Assembly (NCBI GenBank): GCA_030704615.1
Contig: CM060732.1
Coordinates: 6,884,001-6,948,000 of the forward strand
Direction of reading: 5' to 3'
From: Takakia lepidozioides
Taxonomy: Eukaryota; Streptophyta; Takakiopsida; Takakiales; Takakiaceae
DNA length: 64,000 nt
The stretch's first letter is position 1; each line of letters begins with the position of its first letter. The notes below the pieces were generated by a model. The model did not search any database, had not been told where the DNA came from, and saw only the letters and a program-made list of their open reading frames with translations. Below are positions 46,705 through 58,498 of the stretch, piece by piece. The position numbers and the translations under genes were made by a program.

Positions 46705-47466
46705 TCACGTTGTCAATGGGACTTCGACTGCTCTCAGAACTAGCTCATGAGTCATGGGGCTCCTCCATGTAAAGTCGATTGCAGCCGTTGTACCGCCCCT
46801 AGTGATGTTCACCACAATGTCCTGCCCTTCAATCATACCACCATCGAATATGGAAATCTTCACGTTTTCGTCGTCCACACCAATGCGAATGTCCCCATAC
46901 AATGGAGAAGAGGAGCGCACTCCTTCAGGAGAATAGGTCTCTCCGATGGAGTCCACCCACGTCCAGTGGCAGCAGTTCCACCGCAACAGCATAGCAGTGC
47001 GCCTTCTTCTGCATGGGTGACCGTCGTAGCTGGGAAAATCGGAATCGAGGATGCGCAGGAGCCACGGACTCCTCAGACCAAGATCGTCACCCCGCTCGAA
47101 GGCGTAGTGGCCTAGGATATACTCAAAAGCCACCAATGTTTCCACAATCGAACCAGTATCTTCTGTGTAATCTGTGTACCAGATAACAATGTCTCCCGAT
47201 GTGGCCGAATACATTGCATAATCGATGCCTCCAAATGGGCAGTCGTCCCGGTTCCGGAAGCACGGCATCCTTGCAAAGGAGGACCTGAGGACGACTTGGA
47301 TGCAGATGACAATGACCTTGCGGACAGTTACGAAGCCCTTAGATTTTCGAAATGATGCGAAGCGGAAGAGCAGTCCGGCCTCCAATAATGGAGCATCTGG
47401 GTCCCACGTACCCACCGACGGAGGTGGAACGTGTTCATCACGCCGGCGGTGGATGAACCCATTCAT
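46705..47466 (-). CDS. Orphan transposon-associated protein, copy B
   Basis: A 254-codon open frame, almost identical to the A copy (32337-33098). The few differences seen include W to R in the N-terminal FIHR(W/R)RDEH, M to R before PCFRN, and S to Y before SPEGVR. The body motifs WLLRILDSDFP, RWNCCHWTW and SIGE are unchanged. The start was chosen at the Met before NGFIHR because the upstream in-frame codons run into the hybrid palindrome. It points towards the left TIR, about 460 bp away. Being open in A, B and E2 while neighbouring genes are broken suggests it is short or constrained. Function is unknown. Confidence 0.65.
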   Translation of the reverse strand: MNGFIHRRRDEHVPPPSVGTWDPDAPLLEAGLLFRFASFRKSKGFVTVRKVIVICIQVVLRSSFARMPCFRNRDDCPFGGIDYAMYSATSGDIVIWYTDYTEDTGSIVETLVAFEYILGHYAFERGDDLGLRSPWLLRILDSDFPSYDGHPCRRRRTAMLLRWNCCHWTWVDSIGETYSPEGVRSSSPLYGDIRIGVDDENVKISIFDGGMIEGQDIVVNITRGGTTAAIDFTWRSPMTHELVLRAVEVPLTT

Positions 47467-47514
47467 CTTTCTCAAAAACAAGTTATAGTTTGAGATCTGC
47501 CACCGAAGTCCATC

Positions 47515-48505
47515 CCCCCGGATGGAAATTCGGCGCCGCATTTACATCGAAGAGGGGATGGACTTCGTCGTGTCCAGTGGCTATCGGCCCACCTGGCAGT
47601 GAGTGCCCATAGTTTGCATGGCAGGGTAGGAAACTGAAACGGCTACATTCATGAAGCAGCCAATCTTCATCGGTCCAGGATCCTGTCGGAATTGGCCCAC
47701 TGTTTACAATTTGATGTCTCATTTCTACAATGTGTATGTCCGGATGAATATAGCAGAGTAACCGGTATGAGAGTCATGTGTCAAGAATATACCAGAGTAA
47801 CGCCATGTCGGACATTGAAATGCGGCACCGCATTTCCATGTCGGCATCGAAATGCGGTGCATCATTTCCGTTCAGGTACACGAAATACCAACACGGGTCT
47901 ATAAATTGGACAGACAACGAGGTTGGCATTGCAAATGCGGCGACGCATTTCCAGCTTGACAATGGAAACTTCTTTTTGGACAAGGGAATGCGGTGCCGCA
48001 TTTCCGTCCAACACTTCGAAAAGTGTGACATTTCCGACCAGCGCGATGGAATGCGTTACCGCATTTCCGTGAGAGGGTCGGCAAATGGACAAATTGCGAT
48101 GTCCATTCTGGAAATGCGGCGCCGCATTTCCATGTCCGTCATCGACTTTTTTTTTACAATGGAATGCGGTGCCAATTTTTGCTGATGGGCCTGCAGTTCG
48201 AACAACGACCATCCCCAATATGGAAATGCGGCACCGCATTTCCAATTCCGCCATCTCGACCTCCTTGTTCGACCTCTGTAAGCGTGGTGGCATCCATGCA
48301 ATGAGCGGGAGAGGCCAAAACTGGCGTGTGGACAAAGGAAATTTTGGAAATACGGCACCGCATTTCCAATCGGCCGATTACTTTTTACTATGCAAACATT
48401 GAAATGGAAAATTTAGTCCCTCCCCTGTTTTGGAAATGCGGTGCCGCATTTCCAAAAGAGGTTCTTAGAGTTGCCAAAATTTTGGAAATGCGGTGCCCCA
48501 TTTCT
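47515..48505. repeat. Left palindrome array of B
   Basis: It is homologous to 33150-34165. It starts with the same hybrid palindrome (about 47522), then A-type palindromes to about 48500. Compared with A it has one extra stretch before 47745 and lacks part of the 33430-33530 block, so palindromes have been gained or lost since duplication. Confidence 0.9.
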
Positions 48506-49800
48506 GATTTTGGGAGCGTCGTGGTTTGGGCGATTGTATGGCTGGAATGCACACTGGAGAGGGGTCACGAATGTCGGGCAGAATTTCCTTTATATACTCT
48601 GGAAGACAATTTACATCTACAGAGACTTCATTAAAATTCTATTAATCTTGAAAATCATCCGAATCCTCATCCTGTTCTAGACTGTCCTGCTCCGCCTCCA
48701 CCCCCTCAGTGCCTTTCTCATCTCCAGCGGACTGCTCGTTGGCCAAGCTTTCGAAAATCCCATCTTCCCCTTGCGGAACTGTCCATCTCACTTCCGTTGG
48801 GTCGTCTTCCTCCCTGTCTGCGTCGCTCTCATCCGCTGAATCACATATGTACTTTCGTACCCGTCTACCTGTCGCCAACTCTTTCCTTATCCTTCTGTCC
48901 TCCCTAGCCCTCTCCAAAATCTGCTCTACTTTACTGGGATTCTCACTTCTTCTAATCGCTGTATTTGCGAGTTTAGCTGCATAACTAGGAAGGGAGTAGT
49001 CCCTCACCGGGCTCGTCATGAAGTCGGCCCTCGCAAAGAACGGGACATTCTTCCTGGCAGGAAGTGTAGGCCCTACATGTTTCGACCCGGACCCTGCAAT
49101 CCTGCACATGACAATCATCAACGAGACTAATGAGAACCACAGTCGGGAAATTCGTTTGACAAAAATGACCCAGAAGGCTTTGCAAACTTACAATGTTTGC
49201 ACTCACTCGTATTCCGGGTTCTCCTCCGCATCAATGTCCACTGTGTCTTTCTCGGACTCCGACGAATCCGAGGAGACTACCGCTCTGTTGGGAGCCTTAA
49301 CATTCCGTTGCAGCCCTTCCAGATGGGATCCCCACACGGATGAATCCTCCTCGTAGGCAAAGAGGTGCCGGTCGGAAAACCGCCCAGCCCACATTGAGGC
49401 ACCTGTTACAATGCCATCCACACATTACAACATGGCGCTTCAGATGTTGCGAACTACATCCTAACGAGAATTTGCAGAACAACATAGATCAAGATTCTGC
49501 ATACCTGTCCCAGAGATGAGGTCGAGCACTGTGCCCTCCACGTCTGTGCATGTCTCCATAATTGTCTGAATGAAGGCAGGGCTCCGAGTCCGTGAGTACC
49601 GCAGGGGTTCCGTTGAAGTGAGGCTGTGAGGGAGAAGTTCCTTGGGAACGTTGTTGAACAGAACGTCGTAATCGAGGGGGTCGCAGTTCGGGTCAACCTT
49701 TCCTCCCTCCTTCCGGAAAGCAAAGGTGGAGTTCTCCTTCACAAAGCAGTATGCATCGAATTGCTTTGTCTGCATACACAGGGGGGAACGATTAGAAACC

Positions 49801-49820
49801 GAATGCGGCACCGCATTTGA
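49801..49820. repeat. Single palindrome inside intron 7 of copy B
   Basis: GAATGCGGCACCGCATTTGA at the same intron position as 35469-35489 in A. Confidence 0.85.
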
Positions 49821-51061
49821 AAACACCCAAGCAAATGAATGGACGAGTGCCAGTGTCGTAATCACCTTCTTCCCTTCCGACCGAAGGCCCAGTGTGTTGA
49901 TGCACGTCCACTTCTTTTTTAGAATCGGGACAGCGCTCTTGCGGGTCAACTTCGCAATTCCTGTCTGAGTGTTTTTTCCTGTGCTCGCCAGGACAACCAC
50001 ACAGCCTCTGTCGTCCAACACCATGCGGGCAAGCCCGAATCCTTTCTTCCAAAAGTCCTCCGAGTACCTGTTCCAAGATGGCAAAGCTTGCAGTCCTTCC
50101 ACAGGCTCTCCGTCCGGAATATCCAAGATGATCATATCGCAAGACCACTCGGTGGCATTTCCGCCCCTCCTACAATCCTTGTCTGCACACACCCTCTCAA
50201 AGAACGAGACCATATTCTGAAATCCTGGGGTGTCGGAAGGCTCTTCGGCAGTCGCCTTCTTCAGTGCTCTGCCCTTCAGACCCTCCATGGTCTTCATGTA
50301 TGCCAACTTGGCTGCCCGTCCATCCAAAGCCGCCAAGAAACTCTCATTTACACACTGGACTAATGTTTCGGGAGCCACTTTCGGCCTCTTCATTTCCACC
50401 GGCTCGAAAGGGTGCCCCCCTGGGGGGTTGAAGAGTGCCTTCTTTGCCGAGCCAGTTCTCGTGCCTCTCGTGACAACGGTGGGCATAGGGGAGGCAGCCT
50501 GCGTTTGGGGGGGTGGGCTGGTTGCAAAGTCTCCATCGGAGTCCTCTTCCTCACCCTCTTCCTGAACAGGCTGTTTCTGCTTCTTCGTTTTGGCGGGTGT
50601 CACAACAGCTGCTCCTTGCTGGCAAGTCCTCTTCTTCGACCCCTTCTGTTGGGCCTGCACAGCTGCATCCACCGTCTTTTGTGCCATCTCAGCTGCCTTT
50701 CTGGATTCTTCCAGAGCAGCAGATTCCTTTGCCGACTTTGGCCCAACATGGACACGTCTTTCCTTTCTCTTCTCTTCTGCCAAGGCGTGCAGATCTTTCT
50801 CAGACTCGTCAACAATACCGCCAGACATGTCCAGGTACCAGGGGCATCCAACGAGATGCGCGGGATGCCATTGTTTCTGCATCTCGGGTGTGTAGACACA
50901 GCTTGGGCCTGCCACGGTCCAAGCCATGAAGAACGGGGGCTCTTGAGCCAGGGCCCCTGTCTGAAGGAGCACGTATTTCATATACCTGCAAGGCAGTCAG
51001 CATGCGTGAGCAAAAGTTGAGACCAACCTACTCGCAGAGTGCCACCGAAAACATAAAATGC

Positions 51062-51080
51062 GAATGCGGTGCCGCATTTC
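51062..51080. repeat. Single palindrome inside intron 6 of copy B
   Basis: GAATGCGGTGCCGCATTTC at the same place as 36726-36748 in A. Confidence 0.85.
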
Positions 51081-51522
51081 CGAGACAAACCTCGTAACCA
51101 GGCTTCGCATACAAGGGCAGCTGTGCTTCACATGTAAACAATTCGCATTGCCGCTTTCCCCGCTCCCTCCTGATGTGTAAACTCCACGCTCCTTCTTGCT
51201 GTCTGTAGCTCTCTGGCAAAAATGTTGTCCTTGTACGCACATCTGAAACGTGTCACGTAGTCTTCCAATGTCTGTGTTCCATCCCATTTGACGTACAAGC
51301 CGAACGAATTTGTGTGCATTACGACTTGCTCCTTCGCATTCGACATTACCTGCGATTCCCAAATGCATTGTCACGTAGCAGTTCAGGGAGTTCATTTCAG
51401 AAAAGCAAATCTGGGGAAGTACCTTGAATTACCTGGAACCACCAAGTCATGCGGTTGAGCCACACATCCACTGCAGGGTCGGAAACTTCGAGTGGAAAAG
51501 ACCACATTGTCCTTATGCTCTC

Positions 51523-52246
51523 TGTCGCGGCCCTTTGCCTTGAGGGCAGGGGGTCGGGACACATGAGGGGCTGCCCCTGTGGTGGGGGCAGCGGCAGCGA
51601 TAGGTATGGGGGGCTGAAGCACCCTTGAGTGCCCAAGGCACTCAAGGAGGCGGAGGCGCTCACTAGGTGGAGCCCCGCACACCGGGTTGCGGTGGAGGTG
51701 GCTCCACAAGGGGTGGTGGTAGCTTAGTGGGACTTAGTGGGGGTGGCATAGGACTCACCATGGGGTGGAGACCTCGAGGTGGGAGTCGTGGGGAGTCTTG
51801 GGACTCATCACGGTCCATTGGGGCCGCGGTGAGTGGGCCAAGACTCACCGCGACTCACCACCGGGAGTCGAGGGTTTTCGTGGTGGTTCGCCATAAAATG
51901 GCATGGCTGGTTATGAAACCCCCGCGGACAGCTACAGAAGTATATATAGGGAGTAGTAACCCCGAGAACGGTGCAAGCCCGTTGGTGACCAAAAACTAGT
52001 GAGTAAGCGAGCGAGCCGGAAAGCGACCAAAGAGTGGGGAGCTGTTCCGGACTGCCATCTACCAAAGGGAATTCTCCTAGTCCCAAATAGGTGGAGGGTT
52101 TAGAGGGAAGCGGAAGGGGACCGTTATGTCCCGGTGAGCAGCCGAAACTCCAAGTTGGCCCGGCGGCCAGGTTGGGAGTCAGGCGCGCGCATCAAAGCGA
52201 GTAACTACGACTTGAAGGGGAGTTTACCGAAGTGAGGTGTGCGACA
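51523..52246 (+). repeat. 5' LTR of the Gypsy chromovirus
   Basis: TG...CA ends, 724 bp. It contains a TATATATA box at 51941-51948 and appears identical to 57770-58493. Confidence 0.95.
51941..51948 (+). promoter_or_regulatory. TATA box in 5' LTR
   Basis: TATATATAGGGAG lies about 300 bp before the LTR end. Transcription would be expected to start about 25-30 bp downstream, giving an R region and U5. Confidence 0.6.
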
Positions 52247-52248
52247 TT

Positions 52249-52260
52249 TGGTATCAGAGC
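52249..52260 (+). promoter_or_regulatory. Primer binding site, initiator-Met tRNA type
   Basis: TGGTATCAGAGC starts 2 bp after the 5' LTR. It is the usual plant Gypsy primer site complementary to the 3' end of initiator methionine tRNA. Confidence 0.9.
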
Positions 52261-52301
52261 TTAGAGTTCAGTACGCGATCGTCCTTGGGATTGGCCTCAT
52301 C

Positions 52302-54974
52302 ATGGGGTCGGGCAAGCCGAAGCGAAAGCGGAACGGCCCAAAAGATGATGACCCCGGTGAGCCCGATGGGGGCGACGTGTCACCGAGGCGGCCGTTTGAG
52401 GAAGCGATTAATGTTTCCGAAAACGAGGCCGCTCAGGAGCGGGAGGAATCCGAGGAGTCGGAGCCCGAGGAATCTTTGAGAGCTCCGACAAACCAAGAGA
52501 TGCCTCCCATGCCGGCAGCCTTTTGGGAAGGGTTGTTGGCGCAGTTTGGCGGGACGTTGAAAGACGTGTTGAAGGCGGCTAATGCCACTTCCACCAAGGC
52601 AAAGTTTAAGGTGAAGCCTAAGGAACCCGGCACCTTCGAGGGCGTTCGAAACCGGAAGGCACTCAACACCTGGCTCCTGGAGCTAGAGCAGTACTTCCGG
52701 GCGGCCAAGTTGAGTGACGAGGATCGGGTGGAAGTGGCTCCCACCTATTTGAGGGGCTATGCTCAACAATGGTGGCAGAAACGCCTTCACGACCGAGGCC
52801 CAAGCCCGGAAACCTTGAACTGGAGTGAGTTCAAGGAATTGATGAAGAGACAGTTTGTGCCCCTCAACGCATCCTGGCTTGCCCGGGACAAGATGAGGAA
52901 TTTGAAGCAAACAGATGACATTCGGGGGTATGTCCAGGCTTTCAATGTGCTGTTGCTCGAAGTCGCGGACATGGCAGAACCAGAAATGGTCTTCAACTTT
53001 GTGGCGGGACTGGCCCCATGGGCTAGGCGGAAGTTGGAGGAGAAGCCACCCAAGACTTTGAACGAGGCAATTGAGAGAGCTGAATGTTTCTCGGATGTCC
53101 CTAGGGGTGAGAGACAAGGCCGTACGGAGCTGAACCACAAGAAGACCCGGCGGGAAGGTGACTCCTCCCGACCGGAAAAGAAGTGGGATAGGCCACGCGG
53201 CGAAAATGGCACGTGGAAATCGAAGGGAGGTCCCTCACACGTCAAGGCGGCACCCGGTGCTTCGAAAGGAAAAGCGGGTGGAGCGACTTATGGCGGACAG
53301 AAGGCGACCTTTGATGGAGTGTGTTTCAATTGCGGGGAGCCCGGGCACATGGCCAAGAAGTGCACGAAGCCCCGGCAATTGAACATGACTCGGGCGACCA
53401 CGGAGCTGTCGGAAGATACCATCAGTCGCTTGGTGGAAGCGGTGGTCGCCAGGACTTGCAAGGTAGGCAAATTTTCTTGTGAGTTGTATCAGGAAACTGG
53501 CGCCTTACGAAAAGGGAGTCAGTTATTGTTCGTGGATGGGATAATATCCGGAACTAATGTGTCGTTGTTGGTGGACACAGGAGCGTCGCACTCCTTCATG
53601 ACGCCGGCGGCGGCGCGAAAGTTGGGACTCCCGACAAGTGACGTGGGGGCCTCTATTGAGGTGCGCTCTGCCAAAGGAGAACCTCAGTTGGCGACAAGGT
53701 TGGCGTTTGATGTTCCTCTTCAACTGGGGAGTTGGGAGGGACGTGAGAACTTCACTATCTGCGAGATCGATGGAGTGGATCTCATTTTGGGAATGACCTT
53801 TTTGAGCAAATCCGGAGCGGTCATAGATGGCCGCAAGAGAGTAGTCACGCTGCCATGTGGGAATGGTGGCGAGGTTTTACGAGTGTCGGAAACGCCCAAA
53901 TCCGTGGGAGGGCGAATAAACCTTCTATCAGCAAAGGAGTGGGCCGTGGAGGAGACACACGAGTCCCAGTTTTTGCTTTACATTAGAGAAGTGAAAGGAG
54001 AAGGCGATGGGGAGCCGAGCCCAGATTGGATCAAGGGGATTTTGGAGAAATACCAGGATGTGATGCCGGAGGATTTACCAAGCGGCTTGCCACCGCGAAG
54101 AGGAGTTGACCACAAAATTGAGGTGATACCGGGATCGGAACCGCCTGCCAAGGCGCCCTACCGGTTGAGCCACAAAGAGTTGGTCGAGCTGAAGACTCAG
54201 CTCAAAGATCTAATGTCAAAGGGGTACATCCGGCCGAGTAAGTCACCTTACGGAGCCCCGGTGCTATTTGCAGACAAGAAGGATGGGACGCTGCGGATGT
54301 GTGTCGATTACAGGGCTCTGAATAAGGTGACTATCAAAAACCGGTACCCTTTGCCAAGGATCGACGACCTCTTCGATCGGTTGGCAGGAGCGAAGTATTT
54401 CAGCCGGATCGACTTGCGCTCCGGCTATCACCAAATTCGGGTGGCGGAAGGAGATGAGGAGAAGACCGCGTGCAGGACAAGGTATGGTTCATATGAGTTC
54501 TTGGTGATGCCTTTTGGGCTCACCAATGCACCAGCGACATTTAGCACGCTGATGAACAGCCTTTTCCAGGAGTGGTTGGATGACTTTGTGATCGTGTACA
54601 TCGACGACATCTTGGTGTACTCGAAAACAAAGGAGGAGCACCTGGAGCACCTCAAAAGGGTGTTCCAAAAATTGCGAGAAGGGAAGCTGTATGCCAAAGC
54701 TTCAAAGTGCGAATTCGGGGTCACAAAAGTGGAGTTCTTGGGGCACGTGATTACACAGGATGGGATCAAAATGGATGACAGAAAGGTGAGGGCGATCTTG
54801 GACTGGGAGCCTCCGACTTCGGTCCCGGGAGTGCGATCCTTCCTAGGACTCGCCTCCTATTACCGGAAGTATGTGAGAAATTTCGCCAAGATGCGGGGCC
54901 GCTGTCGGACCTTCTGTGTAAATCCAAAGTCTGGGTATGGAACACATTTTGTGGCCAAGCTTTTGCTGAATTGA
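52302..54974 (+). CDS. Gypsy gag-protease-reverse transcriptase
   Basis: The first ATG after the PBS opens a frame of 890 codons. Gag capsid domain: [49 protein letters not shown]. Zinc knuckle [14 protein letters not shown] near 53320. Protease with DTGAS at about 53574. RT with [28 protein letters not shown], the catalytic [10 protein letters not shown] (YIDD near 54596), FLGHVIT and [18 protein letters not shown] single-base loss near 54895-54900 shifts the frame after RT, so translation ends early at 54974, while the remaining domains follow in the next frame. The remainder is well preserved. A programmed shift at this point would be unusual, so a mutation or a sequence error is more likely. 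Confidence 0.9.
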   Translation: MGSGKPKRKRNGPKDDDPGEPDGGDVSPRRPFEEAINVSENEAAQEREESEESEPEESLRAPTNQEMPPMPAAFWEGLLAQFGGTLKDVLKAANATSTKAKFKVKPKEPGTFEGVRNRKALNTWLLELEQYFRAAKLSDEDRVEVAPTYLRGYAQQWWQKRLHDRGPSPETLNWSEFKELMKRQFVPLNASWLARDKMRNLKQTDDIRGYVQAFNVLLLEVADMAEPEMVFNFVAGLAPWARRKLEEKPPKTLNEAIERAECFSDVPRGERQGRTELNHKKTRREGDSSRPEKKWDRPRGENGTWKSKGGPSHVKAAPGASKGKAGGATYGGQKATFDGVCFNCGEPGHMAKKCTKPRQLNMTRATTELSEDTISRLVEAVVARTCKVGKFSCELYQETGALRKGSQLLFVDGIISGTNVSLLVDTGASHSFMTPAAARKLGLPTSDVGASIEVRSAKGEPQLATRLAFDVPLQLGSWEGRENFTICEIDGVDLILGMTFLSKSGAVIDGRKRVVTLPCGNGGEVLRVSETPKSVGGRINLLSAKEWAVEETHESQFLLYIREVKGEGDGEPSPDWIKGILEKYQDVMPEDLPSGLPPRRGVDHKIEVIPGSEPPAKAPYRLSHKELVELKTQLKDLMSKGYIRPSKSPYGAPVLFADKKDGTLRMCVDYRALNKVTIKNRYPLPRIDDLFDRLAGAKYFSRIDLRSGYHQIRVAEGDEEKTACRTRYGSYEFLVMPFGLTNAPATFSTLMNSLFQEWLDDFVIVYIDDILVYSKTKEEHLEHLKRVFQKLREGKLYAKASKCEFGVTKVEFLGHVITQDGIKMDDRKVRAILDWEPPTSVPGVRSFLGLASYYRKYVRNFAKMRGRCRTFCVNPKSGYGTHFVAKLLLN

Positions 54975-56863
54975 AGCAGCGGATGACGGAAGCTCCAGTC
55001 TTAAAAATCCCGGAGTTCGATCGTCCGTTTGAGATTCATACAGATGCATCGGACTTCGCAATTGGGGGTGTACTTATGCAAGATGGACGTCCAGTGGCTT
55101 ACGAAAGTAAGAAACTGAATGAAGTGGAGCGACGGTGGCCGACGCATGAAAAAGAGATGAAGGCGGTGGTACATTGCCTTGAACTCTGGCGCCACTATGT
55201 TGGTTCCAACCCAGTGAAGGTGTTCACGGACAATGTCACGGTGAAGTATTTTGCCACGCAGCCCAAGTTGTCCCCAAAACAACTTAGGTGGCAAGATACT
55301 TTGGCAGTGTTCGACGTGGATATCCAGTACAAACCGGGACGGGACAATGTGGTGGCCGATGCTTTAAGTAGAAAGCAGCAGCTCTTGTTGGTGTACAAGG
55401 GCGAGACGGCGCTCCAAAGGAAGATCCGGAAGGCTTGCCGGAAGGATGAGCTGGCAAAGTGCGTGATGCAGAACTTGAGAATGGGGGTTAAATCGCAGTT
55501 CCACTTGCAAAACGGACTGCTCCGGTATAAGCAAAAACGTCTCTATGTGCCAAAGGGAGGGATCAGGGATAGTCTCTTGAGAGAATGCCATGATAGCCCG
55601 CTTGCGGGCCACGGTGGAGCCAAGCGCACTGCGGCACTCTTGAAGAAAGAGTATTTCTGGCCCAAACTGAGGGAGGAGGCAGAGGAGTATGTAAAGACAT
55701 GCACCACATGCCAACAAAACCGGAGCGAGTATAAAAAGCAAGCGGGGCTGTTACAACCCTTGCCGATTCCAGAGGGGACTTGGGAAAGCGTCTCGATGGA
55801 TTTCATGACCACTATGCCGCTGTCAAAAGGATTCGATGCAATCATGGTGGTGGTAGATAGGTTCAGTAAAATGGCCCATTTCATCCCCACCAAGGAGACG
55901 GCAACTGCGCAGGAGACAGGGCGACTTTACTTCGCCCACGTCTTAAAGCATCATGGAGTCCCGAAGGATATTGTCTCGGACCGCGACCCAAAGTTTACGA
56001 GTAAATTCTGGAGAGCACTTTGGAAGAAGATGGGGACGAGGCTGAAGATGAGCACCGCCTTCCGACCTACGACGGACGGCCAAACGGAAAGAGTGAATTC
56101 CGTAGTGAAGCAATTCTTGCGGAATTACGTGTCGGCAGACCAATCAGACTGGATGGAACACTTAGACGCGGCAGAGTTCTGTTATAATAACACAGAACAC
56201 TCCGCGACGGGAGTTTCCCCTTTTGTGTTGGTCTATGGAAAAGCACCTCTGGTGCCGACAAGTTGGGCCGCCCAGGACGTTGAGGAACCGGCAGTAGCGG
56301 CGGTACTGGAAGAACGCGAGCGTTTGTTGAAGCTCGCAAAGTACAACATTGCCAAAGCTAGGAAACGGTATGAAAGGCAGGCGAATCGGAAGCGGAGGGA
56401 AGTGAAGTTTGAGGCAGGCACAGAGGTCTGGTTGAACATCAAGAATTTTCGACTACCTCCGGAAATGAGTCCGAAGTTCGTACCTCCGTATGCGGGTCCC
56501 TTTCGCATTCGGAGGGTTATGAATGAGGATGTGTATGAATTGGAGCTGCCAGCAAACAGCAAGGTGCACCCAGTATTCCATGTCTCCCTTTTGAAGCCTT
56601 ACTTCAAAGATGAAGCACGTCCGAATCGGCAGCAAGTGTTGCGTCCGCCACCTATGCTGTTGGATCATGAAAATGAACCCGAGTACGAGGTGGAGGCAAT
56701 ACTTAAGTCGAGGAGGTTCAAGAACCGAGAAACGGAGTATCTCGTCAAATGGAAGGGCTATCATCTTGTGGAGGCATCTTGGGTGCGTGCCTCAGAAATG
56801 GAAAACGCATCCGAGGCAGTTGCAGCGTTCGAAGGGCGACCTCAAAAGCGGAAGAAGCGTTGA
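54897..56863 (+). CDS. Gypsy RNase H-integrase-chromodomain
   Basis: The continuation of pol. RNase [19 protein letters not shown]-like region, [10 protein letters not shown] and ADALSRK. Integrase: zinc region with H...H near 55590 and CTTCQQNR near 55715, then the DDE core with [20 protein letters not shown] and TDGQTERVN, followed by [20 protein letters not shown] and HPVFHVS region leads to a C-terminal chromodomain (about 56680-56835) with [15 protein letters not shown] and ASWVRASEM, which in this lineage is thought to direct insertion towards particular chromatin. The stop is at 56861-56863. The first in-frame Met is at 54971, but the frame is meant to be read through from RT. Confidence 0.9.
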
Positions 56864-57769
56864 TGGGGACATCAACCTTGGAGCGTGGGGGAGGAAATGC
56901 ATGCTTAGCCCGGTTTAGCTAGCTCAGGAATCCGATTGCAAAAACTTGTATTGTACAAAAATTTGTGATAAAGGAAATGGGTTCCAAATATTGTGCGTCC
57001 TATTGTGTTTGGAATGGTGATGCATGGTGTGGTTGGCTGGTGTGTAGAATGCATGCTAGCTTACAAAAGTGGGAGAGGTAAATTGGGTTAATCGTGTGTT
57101 TGCGCAGTGCCGAAATCGGGTGACTCCCATCCAAGGGGCAAGGAAACTTGCGCCTTATTTGGGAGTTCAAGTGCTAGTGCGCACCTGGCGCGTGCGCGTA
57201 CTATAACTGCGCTACCGAGGGGGTTGCCTTGTAGTGCGGGCTAACGCGGAAGCTACGTGCTTCCGTTCACGTACTATAATCGTGTAGCCTCGGGACGAAG
57301 TCGTAGTGCGGCTTCGGCGTGTTCCCGTACCTCAGGCCAGCATTCCAAGGCGGACCCAATTGTAGTGATTGGGGCGCACGGTTGGTTCAAGGTTATCTTC
57401 CTAGTCAAAGAGGGTTCCAGGTGAACCCTTGCTCAAGCTGATGCCAAAAGCGGCATCATGAGCGATCGCAAGCAATGTTGTTGCAGTAAGGCGATTCGAT
57501 CCTCGGGGAGGATCGTTCCTTGGCCTTGAAGTAGGCCAAGAAGAGTGCACTGGGAGGAGCTGGAGAGGCTCCACCCTTGGCCGGGACTTGGAGGAAGTCG
57601 GCCGAACTAGCTAGTGGAGAGTGGAGTCAAGTGTGGGGTTTGGTTCTTTGCCATGGGACGCCATGGTACGGAAACAAACTCCTTGATGTGGGACGCCACA
57701 ACTTGGATGTTCGTTTCTACAAAATGGACAAGTCGATGAGGACATCGACTCCCTGTTGGTAGGGGTGTG
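56864..57769 (+). other. Gypsy 3' untranslated region and polypurine tract
   Basis: About 900 bp without a supported gene. The purine-rich stretch TGGTAGGGGTGTG (57757-57769) directly before the 3' LTR is the likely polypurine tract that primes plus-strand synthesis. Confidence 0.7.
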
Positions 57770-58493
57770 TGTCGCGGCCCTTTGCCTTGAGGGCAGGGGG
57801 TCGGGACACATGAGGGGCTGCCCCTGTGGTGGGGGCAGCGGCAGCGATAGGTATGGGGGGCTGAAGCACCCTTGAGTGCCCAAGGCACTCAAGGAGGCGG
57901 AGGCGCTCACTAGGTGGAGCCCCGCACACCGGGTTGCGGTGGAGGTGGCTCCACAAGGGGTGGTGGTAGCTTAGTGGGACTTAGTGGGGGTGGCATAGGA
58001 CTCACCATGGGGTGGAGACCTCGAGGTGGGAGTCGTGGGGAGTCTTGGGACTCATCACGGTCCATTGGGGCCGCGGTGAGTGGGCCAAGACTCACCGCGA
58101 CTCACCACCGGGAGTCGAGGGTTTTCGTGGTGGTTCGCCATAAAATGGCATGGCTGGTTATGAAACCCCCGCGGACAGCTACAGAAGTATATATAGGGAG
58201 TAGTAACCCCGAGAACGGTGCAAGCCCGTTGGTGACCAAAAACTAGTGAGTAAGCGAGCGAGCCGGAAAGCGACCAAAGAGTGGGGAGCTGTTCCGGACT
58301 GCCATCTACCAAAGGGAATTCTCCTAGTCCCAAATAGGTGGAGGGTTTAGAGGGAAGCGGAAGGGGACCGTTATGTCCCGGTGAGCAGCCGAAACTCCAA
58401 GTTGGCCCGGCGGCCAGGTTGGGAGTCAGGCGCGCGCATCAAAGCGAGTAACTACGACTTGAAGGGGAGTTTACCGAAGTGAGGTGTGCGACA
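57770..58493 (+). repeat. 3' LTR of the Gypsy chromovirus
   Basis: 724 bp, same ends as the 5' LTR, followed by CTCTC. The TATA motif recurs at 58188-58195. Confidence 0.95.
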
Positions 58494-58498
58494 CTCTC

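Larger units (their letters stand above)
48642..51517 (-). pseudogene. DNA methyltransferase half of copy B, separated by a Gypsy insertion
   Basis: Exons with consensus sites: 50985-49866 (exon 7), 49769-49505 (exon 8), 49402-49207 (exon 9), 49101-48642 (exon 10); upstream are exon 6 (51349 to about 51090) and part of exon 5 (to 51522). Exon 7 is open, unlike A. It has a Lys/Glu/Ala-rich N-terminal helix, PTKTKKQK-type basic clusters, then the catalytic-site candidate DIPDGEP about 290 codons in and GCVVVLASTG further on. Exon 8 ends LISGTG and exon 9 continues ASMWAGR...LFAYEED, matching the SAM-binding FxGxG region and the following acidic residue. The canonical fourth residue of motif IV is Tyr, Phe or Trp; here it is Asp, so activity is uncertain. 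Confidence 0.65.
51523..58493 (+). mobile_element. Full-length Ty3/Gypsy chromovirus, 6971 bp, recent insertion
   Basis: Two 724-bp LTRs (51523-52246 and 57770-58493) begin TGTCGCGG and end GTGCGACA. The 5-bp duplication CTCTC flanks the element (51518-51522 and 58494-58498), and the empty site is present in A at 37184-37188. Internal parts are PBS, gag-pol, a long 3' untranslated region and a polypurine tract. It sits in exon 5 of the methyltransferase gene in the opposite orientation. No LTR differences were seen by eye, so insertion is recent. Confidence 0.95.

Noticed and set aside
51667-52086. Open frames inside the Gypsy LTRs (repeated at 57914-58333)
   Set aside because: They are identical in both LTRs and on both strands, Gly/Pro-rich by base composition, with no domain.
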